Below, one piece after another: positions 43,945-56,919 of a stretch of DNA of 64,000 nt; position 1 is the stretch's first letter, and each line of letters opens with the position of its first letter. The notes under the pieces were generated by a model. It made no database searches and was not told where the DNA came from. It was given only the letters and a program-made list of their open reading frames with translations. A program made the translations under genes and the position numbers. The DNA comes from Hypericum androsaemum. Its lineage: Eukaryota; Streptophyta; Magnoliopsida; Malpighiales; Hypericaceae. The stretch spans positions 1,054,001 through 1,118,000 of the forward strand of contig OZ023188.1 in the NCBI GenBank assembly GCA_963995505.1, in the 5' to 3' direction.

Positions 43945-46039
43945 TCAGGCGTCGAGCAACGCTTTCATGCGGCTCTCGACTTCCTTTCGGATGGATGAAG
44001 TTGGCAACCGAGCAATTACCTCGGCTCCAAAAGAAAACAGAAGAGCCTTCCTGGCCGTATCCAAGTCGATGCCTCGTGCCTGGAGGTAGAAGAGTTGGCT
44101 TTCTTCTAGATCACTGATCGCAGCACCGTGAGAGCACTTCACATCGTCGGCAATTATTTGAAGGTTGGGTTTGATGTTTACAGTTGCGCGTGGTTCCAGG
44201 AGGAGGCTCCTCGTCAATTGGCCTGCATCTGTCTGCTGTGCATATCTGCAGAGTAAGAGTATGTATGATCGCATACTATCAATTGCCGGCATTGCTCCAA
44301 TGCTTCTTCAACTAAAAACTACTTGAAAGAGACAGGAAACTCGGTATTCGCATTGGTTCTCAGCAGCAGTACTCCATGAAAAGTACTCAATTCAGCGATA
44401 TAGAAGCTAATGGCAGGAATTGGACAATCGCGAAAGTATCAATTGGCATGCGAATATGACAGTTGAAAGCAAGAAAAAGTACCTGTTGACCTGAACGTTA
44501 CCATCGAACACGGATTGGCCCTGAGAGTGCGCAACAATAGATTTGTGAAGTTGACGAGAATAAGCTCTTGGATGGTCCAATACTAGCTTACTGTGCAGAT
44601 CCTGTGTTTGAGCGCCGACAGATAAATGGAGTGTTGATAGCTCTGTTATAGTATCCGGGCCAAGCTGCTGAACATGGAGATTGTGTCTGCTCAATTTGCC
44701 ACCCGTGCTTATCTCCACAAGCTCATAGGTACTAGCTGACTCCTGTAAATGACACACGTCGAGATGATAATAGACTCGCAGAGAAACGGGCGGGACCCAA
44801 CAAGATAAATCAATAACACAAGTGATAGGAATCAAGACACATTGCACCAACAATGTCACCAATGGGATAAACAATTGAAAGCCATAGTTTTGCCAGCAAT
44901 AATCATCTCTTGAGAGTGTAGCGAAGAGAAATAATGGGAAACATAACCATATCCCATTTCGTCACTAAATGCAGCAATATCTTCCATATAAACAACTGAC
45001 AGTTGCTAATGGTTTATAAGCCTTTAGCATCTAAACAATCATCTATATGCTCGTTCATCTCGCAATCTTCTCAGACCTAAAAGTGAAATTCACAACATAT
45101 AAGCGACAAATCTAACTATACTACAGAAAGAAGAGCAAGAAAACTGACCTGTCGAACGGAAGTCCACTTCGTATGGGCAGCATTGGAGGACTGGCCTTGC
45201 AGATATGAATGCCTAACCTTAGCTCCCTCCCCAATCACAACTTCCACAACCGAGTTCGCCCAGTAGCTCTTATAACCACTTCCCTCCCCACACGAAAACT
45301 CCTCAACTATCCCAACTTCTCCTCCATCCTCCACCACCACCAACACCCTCGGGTTCGAAAGGGGCATCCTCTTTGACCCCTCCTCCCCTCCCTCAACCGA
45401 AACATACCTCAAGTGGATAGGATCCTCCACTCTCACCCCAGCAGGAACATAAACAACAGCCACATCAGGTGCACCAAGTCCATTAACAGACCAAAACAAA
45501 TCACCCCATACAAAATCCCCACCTAACAAATCCAACACCCTCCCAAAGTTTTCATCTTTAGGCAACCCCAACAAGCTACCAACATAAACCCCATCAGGAA
45601 AAGTCAACGCCTTTGACCCGGAACCCAACACAAACCCATCAGCAATCACTAAATCGCTCAACTGGGTACCCTCCAAAACCTCCGTCGGCTCGGAGACTGG
45701 CTCAATTTTGGAGGACTTGATAATAGAAGTATCGGTAAACCTAAAGGCCTCATCTTTAAGGGAAGGCCAGGGGGTGGAGAGGAGAGATTGGGATGAATTG
45801 TCCCTTAGGGCTTGAAGGGGAGAGGAGGAGGAGGAAGAAGAAGGAGGGAGGGAGTCTTCTAGGGCATCAGCCAGCTGGAGGACAAAAGGGTCAGAATAAC
45901 TTGGTTGGAAGATGGTGGCTGAAGCAGCAGGCGAGACCCTAACTTTGTTGGTTTTGGACTCTGGTTTGGGTTTTAGGAGGATTGCTGGTTTTAAGGTTGT
46001 CTGGGAGTACATCCCAAGGGTTAGTGCCAAAGCAGACAT
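43945..46039 (-). CDS. SUFD: Plastid Fe-S cluster assembly protein SufD (ABCI7)
   Basis: Subunit of the SufBCD scaffold that builds Fe-S clusters in plastids. Exons 46039-45149, 44742-44483 and 44245-43945 with GT/AG borders give 483 residues, close to Arabidopsis ABCI7. Residues 1-45 form a Ser/Thr/Lys-rich transit peptide (MSALALTLGMYSQTTLKPA). The mature part shows LSTPWPSLKDEAFRFTD (about residue 88), FWSVNGLGAPDVAVVYVPAG, GGEVGIVEEF, and the beta-helix core YWANSVVEVVIGEGAKVRH, then KLSRHNLHVQQLG, LDHPRAYSRQLHKSIVA, GRSL-like LTRSLLLEPRATVNIKPNL and IIADDVKCSHGAAISDLEE, ending in the SufBD helical tail. All family blocks are present. The serine run near residue 70 is compressible but in frame. 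Confidence 0.94.
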
Positions 46040-46117
46040 TGTTTATGATGAAGCTTCTTCTGTCTTACTGCCTGTTTGGAATCAATTCCTTCAGGAAAAG
46101 AATTCTATCTCCAATTT

Positions 46118-47708
46118 CTAGCTTCGTTTAGCACTCTCTGCCTCAATACCAGTTGCTCGATCTTTTTTATATATTTCACGGAGAAGGTCCAAGTTATGTA
46201 ACTCCTTGCCGCGAATTTGATTGAAACTCTTTTGAGCCTGCAATAACAATCATAGTGATCAACAAGACTCATCCTAATAAAGGTCAATCATGTATATACT
46301 CTGCTTAATTCTTTCTCAGCTTCAAACTGAAGTAACATGAATCAAATTGATCAAACCAGTCAAAAACAAAAGTCTATATGTGACATAGATAACCATTGGC
46401 CAAACGGGGTTCATGTTAGATAAATCTAATATATACTAACGCATAGCTGCAATCTTGGAAACTCTTAACAGTAGAGTATCCCCAGTCATCTGTCATCCCT
46501 GTTAATATTTTAAGAGACTGTCCTAAAATTTGCACTTCCAGTTTCATGAAACAACAAGAAAAATCATCTATGGAGACGCATATTCATGGAATATCCGCTA
46601 ACCACTCTTTCGACCATGAGTAAGATGCAGAGCACTTTCAACTTTCAAGGGAGTAGAGCCACTTACATTAACTCCAGTTCAAACAGAGATACAGCATCTC
46701 TTCTTGTAGTTGAAACCCAACATTACATTCCGTTTTGTTTATCAATATTTGGTCCAGGTAGGTAGGTAAATATAATTTTGCCAAGCAAGTGAGAGGAAAT
46801 TAAAGTCCCTCCTGTGATAGAACTCAAGACTTTTACCTACCATTAAAAAGAACGAAGAAAAATATACACGTGCTTTGATGAAACAGCCTGTTTTAAACAG
46901 GTTACTAGTAAATTATCAGAAATAATATATATACACTTTGATGAATTCAAAGGAGCTTGCAAGGAAAAAGTTATGTTGGAAAGCCAGAAAATTAACCCAA
47001 CAAGGATTAGGAGTTTGATAAACCAAAATCCAACATCAGAAGCAGTTGGTTGACACTAAACTCTCCTCATCCTCCAAAGTCAAGCCACTTCTTCCAAAAG
47101 GATCAACCTCTCATTTAAGCAACAAAATCAACAGTACTTGTTATTACACATCCAAAGAGCAAACAATTGTTCAAAAAACATTTTAAAATGTTAGGGTACC
47201 AAAATAAGACAACAAAACTTCCACTTCCAGCCATTACATTTATATATATTATTTCTTTTGGTGCAAATCCATTACATTTATATCAAGGAAGAGATGACGC
47301 TAATGTGATCTGTCTTTTTCAACAACAGCAGTTCATCAACGCCCAGATGGAAAACGAAACACCCAGATGCGATACCATACCAGGATTCGAGAAGGTATGG
47401 CAAAAACTCGGATCGTAAACCAAGAAAAATCAAAACCCAGAAGGAAAAGGAAACATGATAAACCCAGATCGGAGTACGAAACAAAAGCCTAACAACAGTT
47501 CATCAACACTAGCGGAAAACGTAGATATTAAACCCAATCGTGACAGAGAGAGAGAGAGTACCAGTTGACGGAAGAGGAGGCCCGACTGGCCGAGGATGGC
47601 GATGCAGCAGAAAAGGAAGATGAGGACGGGAGGCCAGGGGGAGGAGGAGGAGCTCTAGGCCTCCATGCCGCTGACGGAGGCGAGGTAGAAGATGATGCTC
47701 TTGGTCAT
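46118..47708 (-). pseudogene. Candidate small two-exon membrane protein with an in-frame TAG
   Basis: Coding exons 47708-47562 and 46237-46118 with GT/AG borders join in phase to give 88 codons: MTKSIIFYLASVSGMEA, a TAG, SSSSSPWPPVLIFLFCC, IAILGQSGLLFRQL, then AQKSFNQIRGKELHNLDLL and REIYKKDRATGIEAESAKRS. The frame is coherent on both sides of the TAG and across the splice. It would be a small protein with one or two membrane segments and a charged tail. A 5' UTR exon near 48330-48420 and a 3' splice site at 47734-47735 are plausible. I do not recognise it. It could be a real gene with a sequencing error, a new pseudogene, or a chance frame. Confidence 0.35.
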
Positions 47709-47733
47709 TTGTCTCCAATCTCCACGCTGCTGC

Positions 47734-48620
47734 AAGTGTGTAGTAGATAGATAGATAGGGTTAGGCTTTTTTGTTACATTATTAGTATATAATGAAAGGT
47801 ATAAATAATAGTCCCTACAAAGTTTTAAAAAGAATTCTAAATCCCGACTTTTCCTTTCCTATCCTAAAATGTTTGGTTGGTTCCAAACAGACTAAAGATT
47901 CCTAAAACTCCGGAAAGCAATCCCATTTCTTCTCATTTTCAAGGGTTCCCGAACAGGATGTTATTAAAGTTAGAGAAAGTGGTAGTTGGGATTGGAATTG
48001 GTCTTCTACAAAAAAAAAAACTAACCGGTGGTAGGTAGGTAGTTACAAGAAGGAGAGAGAGAAGAAACATATGAAGTCAACGATGATTATGAAGGCACGA
48101 AGCAACAACAGTAAGACAATCTAAACAAAAGAGAACATTATTCCAACGATTGAACTTTTGTATTAATCATTCATATGAATTCACGCTCGGCTCGAACCTA
48201 TAAAAATTCATATATAAAAATTCATATATGAGTTGGTTCTGCAAAGAAAACAAGTCAACACCCTAACCACATCCTCACCCAGAGACCCATAAATCTAAAC
48301 CAGGTAATTAAACAAACAAACAAACACAGAGGAAACGACGAACACCCAGAAAAAGAAAAAGAAAATCAGATAAGAGAGAGAGAGAGAGAGGGCGACCTTC
48401 TTCTTCTTCTTCTTTCCTGTTTAGTTTAATGGTCGGCCAAGTAAAAGTAAGGGGAGGGTAATGGGATTAGATGAAGATGGAAGAAGAGAAGGGGGCGTTT
48501 GGGTTCTAATATATATAATTGGCACCCGACCCGGCCCACTTGAAAGCCCAATTGAAGCCCAACCCAAAGCCCAATTGAAGCCCTTCCACTTCCACTTCCA
48601 CTTCCACTTACACTTACTAT
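47734..48620. promoter_or_regulatory. Presumed leader intron and promoter of the small gene, with simple repeats
   Basis: GA run at 48376-48392, TTC-rich run at 48397-48415, and a CTTCCA hexanucleotide array at 48583-48608. An open frame on the minus strand at 48421-48648 (KWKWKWKW) is only the hexanucleotide read through. Confidence 0.3.
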
Positions 48621-51600
48621 CCACCGTTATACCGAATACTGTTTGCATACCTCTAATCGAAACCCAAAAACATCATAGAGACCAAACTGTAGAGCAAACA
48701 TATGGCCCATAAGCCCCACACGGAAGCCTACAAAGTGATGAAGTGTTTAACCTAATAGAATGGTTAACGGAATTTGAGTATGCGAGTGAGATGAATTTAT
48801 TTATAAATGTGAAAATTATATATATTCATAATCTTAAATTTTAAATTAGATACAACAGATATTTACACGATATATAGTGTAGCATTCTCTAATTGGATGT
48901 ACAAAAAATTCCAACATGTTATCCTGTAGCGTCAGTTAAATATATCGCATGGAAATAACATTAATATTGACGGTATTTGAAATCGGTGATATTTTTTTAA
49001 ATATTTGTGCAAAAGAGATTGTCCAACCTAACATTACTTTTGCATTTTGGCCCACCAAATTCCAATTATTTTTTAGAAGATAAATACCCATAATTGGATC
49101 CGCTTTGATGCATCTACAGAATTGCGAATGTGCTCATTGACCTATTCGATTCAGTCAATATTCTCATGTAATCCCAAATCCAGAACAGGAAAATGCGGTT
49201 TAACTCGGAATAATTTAGGCTGGTACACCCATAATGCTGTAAGTGTTGTCCCCTTGATGTCGAGACAATGTCGGGTTAGTGGAACCAACATATATTTAGG
49301 GAGAAAATTATTTTAGTTTAATAAACAAGTTTTAAGTTTGAGTTTGAATTTGAATTTGAATTTTTAAAAATTTAAAAATTTGTTATTTTTAAAACTTTTA
49401 TCTAATTTGATCTTGAAATAGTCAATTCGGTATTCGGATATCAAATAGTAAAATAACAAAAATGTCGGGTTAGTGAACTCTTTAAATTCAAAGGTAATAG
49501 TTTTTATTACACCAAGAGAGTGAACGTGTCATCATTATAGGAGAATATGTTAAAAGTAAACTCACATTAGTTTTGTCTCTATGTATGCTCCTCCTGTTGT
49601 TAAAATTGGATTAGCCTAATAACAGTAGTTGGAGGCTGCCTTTATTTTCCCACTCCATGTTTACATTGGCCACTTTTTCGAAACTAGCCAACTCAGTCGA
49701 TTTATACTTAGTTGAATCGATTGAACCACAAAAAATTACAATGCTCTTTTTTTTAACACAAATACATTCATATGTTTCAAACTCAAATTTTTTGATTAAT
49801 TTAGAATAATTTCTCGACAGTAGTATACATGATTACTAATTAGGTCGATAGATGAAGCCAAAAAAGACAAAAATTTCAAGTGATCTGAGGTTTAATCTCT
49901 TAATTCGGGACCTATAAGTCTCAGCCTTATCGTACTTTTTCCATGATTTGGTGGGGAGCAAATCAATTAAAGCGTATCTTTAACCACTATACTAATATTG
50001 CTGCATCTACCATAATCTCCGTAAAGCACTATCTAACTGGCGTCATGAGATATCACATTTTGTCTCATCTCGTGTCACCGTCCCTCGTTCCACGTGGAAG
50101 CCCGTCATTTTTTTATTTTTTAATATAGAACGTAGAGATTTGATAGATAGACATGTGAAATCAAAATTTTTATATATCAAAATTTTATTTTTATCGGTTG
50201 AAATTTAACATCCACAGGAAGGTTTAAGTGGAGCTAGCTCCAAATCAGTGCATAATAATTATTTTTTATCAGTAGTAATTGCAATTTTTGGGGAGTTATA
50301 TTTACATTCGTGTATTTATGATAATTTTTCTTTATTAGAGTCGATAAATAGGCTGTTAACAATTTGGCTTATCATTTTTTCTGTGACGCATGTGTTATAT
50401 TTAATATCTTAAACAAGGTCTATTAAACAAATATTTCACAAATTAATATTTCCGGCTCACGTGTCATAAAATAGAAATTATGTACGAACTGCGGACAAAA
50501 TATTTTATCATGTACGAACTGCGGACAAAATATTTTTCATTATATCCTCTCAAATTCGTTTTAACAGCTTAGTGGTATTTTTACCATATGATAGTTGGAT
50601 CAGCCGCAGCACACCGATTTCCGCGGCATGCTCTTTGACTAATTATGGAAATTACCCTTTTAAACTTAACCTGCATAAAAAAAGTATCCGGTCAAAAGTT
50701 AAATTGCTTGTCGTTTTTCACATAAAGAGTACAGTAACAACGTCACAACAACAATTAAAAATAAGAATAATAAACAAAGGAGTAATATATCATGACACAA
50801 AAGGTGAAAAAATATATTCCACCAATTTTAATGTAGTTACATAAAAAAAGTTAAGATGATTAAAATTAAAATAAATTAATGGTTAACTATGGTTGTTAAA
50901 TAAAAATTAATTAATACGTCTAACTAGCTACAACGCTTTTTCCACCAAAAAAAATCTACAACGCATTTAATTATGAGTGCTTTTTGTGTGTGGTAATTAT
51001 GAGTGCTTCTAGCTGCGTGGTTACGGTCCTTACGGGCTAAAAAAGGACATGGTGGTGCTAGGAAAAAAAAGTACGAAAGTCATTACTATGTCCCACTCTT
51101 GTTTTAAAATCATATTATTTCATTCCACATAAAATCCCATTAATTTAAAAATCATAGGGTCATTTTTTAAAGCGCAGCACTAAGCTGGCCAATAAACTAT
51201 GGAATATATGTTGGAAGTTTCTCCGGTCGAAAAATCTAAGAAACTAATAGTTTTTTCCAAACTTATAAATAATATTTTTTTATCCATAAAATACTATTAC
51301 TCATCAAAACGTTACCACAAATGTGCTGCACTATTCCTATAGTATCATTAAGCACTAAAATTCCCGTAAATATAACTAAAGATATTCGTCTATCTAAATA
51401 ACATACGCATTCCTAAAAAAAATATACGCTACTAAATAGATAATATTTTTAGCATAAATGACTTGAGCGTGTACATTACTCTATTCTATTATCTTACATT
51501 AATTTACTTTTGAAAACTCCGAGATTCTCTCATCCAATAATAAAAATAATTTTTTCACTGTAATCCTAACTTTCGTATGGAAATTCTCCTCCAAATTGTC

Positions 51601-53639
51601 CAGCAGATCATGTTTCTCCTTATGCCCTAAAGCCTGAACTTCTCTCCAAACTTATAAATAATATCATAACAATTTGTTTGAGAATCTCATAATCTAACTC
51701 CTTTTTTCCATTGACTCAACCAAATATCAGTTTTTCTGCTTGTTTTTTCTAATAATTAGTGATAGTATTTGTCCATATCCAGTGATGTGGGAAAGCGATT
51801 TGTCACATCTCTTTGTCTTCCACTAATTGTTGACTTACTTATATTATTAGCAGCCTTCATCGTGTAAAATGACACCTAATTTCACTCTCTAGCAAAAAGG
51901 AAAATAATAAACAAGATAAGAAAAAACTTAACTAATTTCTTTACTAAGACCTGGCTCATGAGAGTAATTAAGCCAACCAAGATCAAGTCCTAGCACCGAC
52001 TAACTTCTACTACCACCAATATCCCGAATGACACAAAGAGTAGAAAAATTGACGGAAGTCTAATAATCAGTCCCCCACAGTTGTAATTATTAGTGTAGAA
52101 ATTTACCAAAAAAACTGCAACTACTACTAAGATCTTGCTTTGTAGTTTAAATTTAGTTTTAACTCCACCACGTATTAAACCGAATATATCACGTATAATA
52201 CATAGTATCGTACTAAACTAACTATGAATATGAGTGAGCTGGAGGGTGTAGCTGAACCCCTGGTCCAAGTTACCAACGGACAAAAGAGCCGAAAGCACTA
52301 GACAAACAACAAGGGATAAGATATGTGTTTCCAAATTCTAAGGACTAATTTTTTGTGTCCAATTCCCTATACTAAAAAGAAGTTTGTAATTATAATCCCG
52401 GTCATTATTATTATCATTATTTCTTCTTCCACTCTATAATTGCCACGTACAAAACAATGCCAAGTTTTGGCCACTATCTCAGAATTAACTAATTATGACC
52501 CAAATAACTTTGTTCTCTATGCCACTCCATTTCTCACTGGATTTGGTCATATTGTGAACCACCTGATTTCAAGGACTTTAAGGCTCCCCTTTTTTTTCTA
52601 CTTTGGCTCCATTATAACGATCACACATTCCATTTTCGGGGTGTGGGAGTTTTTGTTCCTGGAAAGTTGAAAGTAAAATCTTTTGGACACTTTACAGATT
52701 CAACATTCAAAATTGAAAACATTAGTATAGGGTAAATTACCGCGTTTGTACTTTTGATTCCCGATCTACAATTATGTATTCGGATGAAATTTCAATCTCT
52801 TCTATCTCTCTCAAATGAGTGCACTCCCTTCACGTAAAAAAAAATACTTACAGATTAGATAGAAATGACATATGCAAATTTTTTGGGGGAAAAAGTCTAT
52901 ACCAAAAGAACTTATGATGTGCATAAAGTTTCATTGCGAAATTGTAAGAGATTTGAAGTCGATTAAAAGTTTATAAGAAAATTTTGAATAATTTTGTTTA
53001 TATAATGTTTGATAACTATTATATTATCATGTGGCTTTTATTAACAAAATTGCTAATTTCTCAAATAAATGAAAATTAAGTCCCAAATCACAGAATGAAA
53101 TTGTCCAACAGAGCAACGCAAGTTTGTTCATTAATTTCAAAATTATTGGATTTATTATCTATTGACGTAATAAGTATCTAAAAATACAAAAAAAAACCTT
53201 TGTCGTAATCAATAACCGTCCACGTTGTTTTACACAAAATTAAGACTTAAATTACCAAGCAATCGCTTACCAAAAAAAAGTAAGCTTACCAAAAAAAAAA
53301 AACCAAGCAATCACTACTTCTCTTGTGCCCTAAGTACGAATCTAAGTAGGAGAAATAGCAAGAATAAATACGCTAAAAAGTATATTTTATATATTCGGGC
53401 TTGGATTCTGTCTGGGAAGGATTTTCCCGTACTGGTAAAAAAGGCAACAAGGAGGGCTGACGCCCACATGAAGGGGAAAAAAGGGGGACTCGTAGGAGAT
53501 AGCTGAGGAGAGAGGGGAGGGAACGCGCGGGTCCCATTTTGTTTTGTTTTTATCTTTAAATTAATTTGTATATTATACTATAACAAATCAAACATATATA
53601 TTATTTAAATAATTATTTTATTTTTTATTATAAGTATTA
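48621..53639. other. Long AT-rich intergenic region
   Basis: Five kilobases without a supported gene. The only structure noted is a 30-bp direct duplication at about 50480-50540 (TGTACGAACTGCGGACAAAA twice). Open frames are short and composition-driven. Confidence 0.55.
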
Positions 53640-54003
53640 ATTAATATTATCGTAACTAGGTATGCCATTTTATGTAACCAGGCATGCCAATTTATCGTAA
53701 CTATGTCTGCCATTTTTTAAATTATTTAATGTATTATAAATTTTAGGGCAAATTACCCTCACGTCCTGAAGTTTGGTCACCCTCCCCCTAGGGTCCCCGA
53801 CTTTTGGAAAATGATTGTCTCGTCCCTAAGTTTTGATGATAATAGACTATTGGGTCCCTAGCTGACGTCATCGGCTCTTTTTTTCATTTTTGGTAATAGA
53901 AATGACCAAAATACCCTTAACCTTTGACCAATAACACCAACAACCAAAAATCAACCAAAAAATAAGATCAAACTAACCAAAATCAAGAACACAACCAAGA
54001 ACA

Positions 54004-54760
54004 TCAAGAACAAAAAAAAGTGGATGCGAGGGAATCCATATCGGTGTTTGGGTCATCGTCGGGTTCGGTATCGGCCTTCATCCGCTTCAAATCCTTATCG
54101 GTATCCATCCCGCTCGACCCGCCATCCCCACTCAAATCCCCATCCCCATCCACCCTATCCCCGTCCCCATTCTCCCCTTCCTTTCTCTCCTTCCTCTTCC
54201 TCTTGTCCCCACCCCCGAGCATCCCCGACTTCTGCTTCTTCTTCAACTCCGCAATGTCCCGAAGGAAATTGTTAGTCTGCCCCTCCATTATGTCGCTGTC
54301 CACCTCGAACAGCCCGGCCTGGAGCACGTACTTGAGGCAGTCCAGCCTCGCCTCATCGTCCTTCCCGAAGAGGGTGACCGGCTGCTTCAGGAACCGGAGG
54401 CGACAGATCACCTCCTGCCGAGGGAGGACAAGGTTCTCGATGTTCTGCTCGTTGGTTAGGGATTTGGAGCTAGGGTTTGCGGAGGAGAAAGAGGTGGCAA
54501 AGGCCGAGGACAGAGCGTCAGAGGAAGGGGGATGTGCGGAGGGCATGGAGGAGGCGGCAGCCGAGGAGGAGGCGGCAGCCGAGGAGGAGGAGTGGCAGAG
54601 GGATTTGGCTTCGAGTTCGAGGCGCTCTTGTTCGTGAAGCTTCTGGATTTGCTTCTACTCGATCTCGGAGCGATTGCCTCCAGTATCTTGGGCTATGGCT
54701 TACTGCTTCTTCTCGAGTTCTTGCCTCAGGGCTTCCATTGCCATCTCCTCGTGGAAGCTG
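54004..54760 (-). pseudogene. Captured PRP18 splicing-factor fragment
   Basis: PRP18 acts at the second step of pre-mRNA splicing. The minus strand gives EALRQELEKKQ, a stop, AIAQDTGGNRSEIE, a stop, KQIQKLHEQERLELEAKS, a Ser/Ala tract, then LTNEQNIENLVLPRQEVICR, LRFLKQPVTLFGKDDEARLD, CLKYVLQAGLFEVDSD, TNNFLRDIAELKKKQKSG and a Lys/Arg/Glu-Asp tail. The block LPRQEVI-RLR--KQP-TLFGE is the splicing-factor motif domain of PRP4/PRP18. The C-terminal PRP18 domain is absent. Two nonsense codons and missing domains make it non-coding, but the lower part stays open for 180 codons. Confidence 0.85.
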
Positions 54761-54859
54761 GTCTCATCGCAGTGGGATCCATCCCCCGCTTCCCCTTCCC
54801 CTTTGTGAAGCCCAACACTCACACGACGTTGGGTGGGTGTTAATTATCGGCTTCGCCGC

Positions 54860-54975
54860 TGAGCGCTCAACAAGGTGGTCTTTGCCGTCGTCGTTCATCT
54901 TTAACCTGAAGAAGCTCGACGGTGACAGAGTCGTTGATGAGATCTTGCAGACGTTGGTGGTGGTCTCCTCGGACA
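54860..54975. other. Second captured segment of unknown source in the PRP18 Pack-MULE
   Basis: A GC-rich stretch between the PRP18 fragment and the right arm, open in both directions (plus: FIFNLKKLDGDRVVDEILQT). The family is not recognised; it may be a different gene, making the element a two-source chimera. Confidence 0.35.
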
Positions 54976-56880
54976 TGGATTCCCTCGCATCCTCGTCCCT
55001 AGCAGCTGACGACGACTCGAACACCGACGATGACCCAAACACTGACATGGATTCCCTCGCATCCACTTTTTTTGCTATTCTTGATGTTCTTGGTTGCGTT
55101 CTTGATTTTGGTTAGTTTGATCTTATTTTTGGGTTGGTTTTTAGTTGTTGGTATTATTGGTCAAAGGTTAAGGATATTTTGGTCATTTTCATTACCAAAA
55201 ATGAAAAAAAGAGCCGATGACGTCAGCTAGGGACCCAAGAGTCTATTATCATCAAAACTTAGGGATGGGACAATCATTTTTCAAAAATCGGGGACCCTAG
55301 GGGGAGGGTGACCAAACCTCAGGGCCGTGAGGGTAATTTGCCCTAGATTTTATTAAGTATTAATCAACTACCATTTAGACATAATCGAACATGTCATTTA
55401 ATTTATTATAAGTTTTATTAATTATTTAACGGACATGTCATTTTTCGTAACTGAGCATGCCATTAGTCATAGCTGAGTATGCCATTTGACATAACCGGGT
55501 ATGTCAATTTATCGAACCGAGAATGCCAATTTATCGAACCTAGGCATGCCATTTTTTTTATAACTGGGCTTGCCATTTGACAAATACCTTTCAGCCGCTT
55601 GTAACTCGATTAACTATTAACCTCAAATGTATTTTCACATCCTTACACTTCGAATTTGGAGAAGCTATAAACTACAAAGCTGTAGATATACATATTAGCT
55701 TCGCTCGGAAACTTGAATCACTTCAATTGGACTCCGGAGTAAAAAGTTGTGGCTCTCCAACCAAAACCTATTGACCGCTTCTCACCGTCGCTGGGCATGT
55801 TATTTGACATAACCGGACATGCCAATTTATCAAACATGGACATGCTATTTTTTTATAACTGGCATGCTATTTGACGTAGTTGGGAATGCCATTTGACATA
55901 ACCGAGCATGCCATTTGACAAACACCTTCCAACCGCTTGTAACTCGGTCAACTATTGACTTTAAATATATTTTTTACATCCTTACACTTTGAATTTGGAG
56001 AAGTCATAAACTACAAAGTTGTAGATATACATCTCAAATTTGTACAGCAACTTGAATCAATGCAATCAGGCTTCGGAGTAAGATGCTGTGGCTCCCCAAC
56101 CAAAATCTATCTTCGTAACTCGGTCGACTCATGACTTCAAACATATTTTAAATATCCTTACACTCTGAATTTGGAGAAGTCATAAACTAAAAAGTTGTAT
56201 ACATACTTCTCAACTTCACCTAGCAACTTGAATCACTTCAATCGGACTACGGAGTAAGAAGTTGTGAATCTCCAACCAAAATGTATCAACTGCTTCTCGC
56301 AGTCGTTGGGCATGTCATTTGACATAACTGGGCATTCCAATTTATCAAACCTGGGCATGCCATTTTTTTATCACCGCGCATGCCATTTGATAAACACCTT
56401 CCAGCCGCTTGTAACTCGATCATCTATTGAATTCATATGTATTTTTGACATCCTTACACTCAAAATTTAAAAAAGTCATAAACTACAAAATTATAGATAT
56501 ACGTCTCAGATTTACGCAGAAACTTGAATCAACTCAATCGGTCTCCGGAGTAAGAAATTATGGCTCTCCAACCGAAACTTGTTATCGTAAATTGGTTAAC
56601 TTTTGACTTCAAACGTATTTTAGACATTCTTATACTCCAAATTTGGAGAATTCATAAAGTATAAAGTTATAGATATAAATCTAAGTTTGGTTTAGCAATT
56701 TGAATCAACTCAATCGAACTTTGAAATAAGAAGTTGTGGCTCCTCAACCAAAACTTATAGACGACATCGTGGCTTCCCTCGTCGGAGCAGCAGCCTCCAT
56801 CGTCCACAGTCGCCGGAAGGTACTCGCCGGTAGCTCCACTCCAGAGAGGATTGAGCTTAAAGTATATTTATTCAATGGGG

Positions 56881-56919
56881 GAGGAGAGAGGAGAGAGGAG
56901 AGAGGAGAGAGGAGAGAGG
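56881..56919 (+). repeat. GAGAGGA minisatellite
   Basis: Five to six units of 7 bp in a purine-only stretch just after the tandem-repeat array. Confidence 0.9.

Larger units (their letters stand above)
53746..55343. mobile_element. Pack-MULE that captured the 5' half of a PRP18 gene
   Basis: Terminal inverted repeats of about 317 bp (GGGCAAATTACCCTCACG at 53746, its complement ending at 55343). Flanks TAAATTTTA (53737-53745) and TAGATTTTA (55344-55352) agree at 8 of 9 bases. The arms include not only element DNA but also part of the captured coding sequence (codons for DDDPNTDMDSLAS occur on both sides, inverted). The interior is GC-rich. Non-autonomous. Confidence 0.9.
53640..56750 (+). repeat. 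Complex tandem-repeat array (GGCATGCC / TTGTAACTCG units), split by a Pack-MULE
   Basis: Two ingredients alternate. One is short CATGCCATTTGACATAACCG-like units, seen at 53660-53720 and many times in 55440-55580, 55790-55915 and 56305-56395. The other is a roughly 184-bp block starting CCGCTTGTAACTCG, then CATCCTTACACT-GAATTTGGAGAAG, AAACTACAAAG-TGTAGATATAC, CTCCGGAGTAA-AAG-TGTGGCTC. Block starts are near 55590, 55931, 56115, 56402 and 56585, giving a higher-order AB pattern. The array resumes on both sides of the Pack-MULE 53746-55343, showing it was there first. Confidence 0.75.

Noticed and set aside
54020..54637. 205-codon plus-strand frame opposite the PRP18 fragment
   Set aside because: Ser/Pro-rich antisense of a Lys/Glu/Asp-rich coding region; the minus strand shows the PRP18 motif block.
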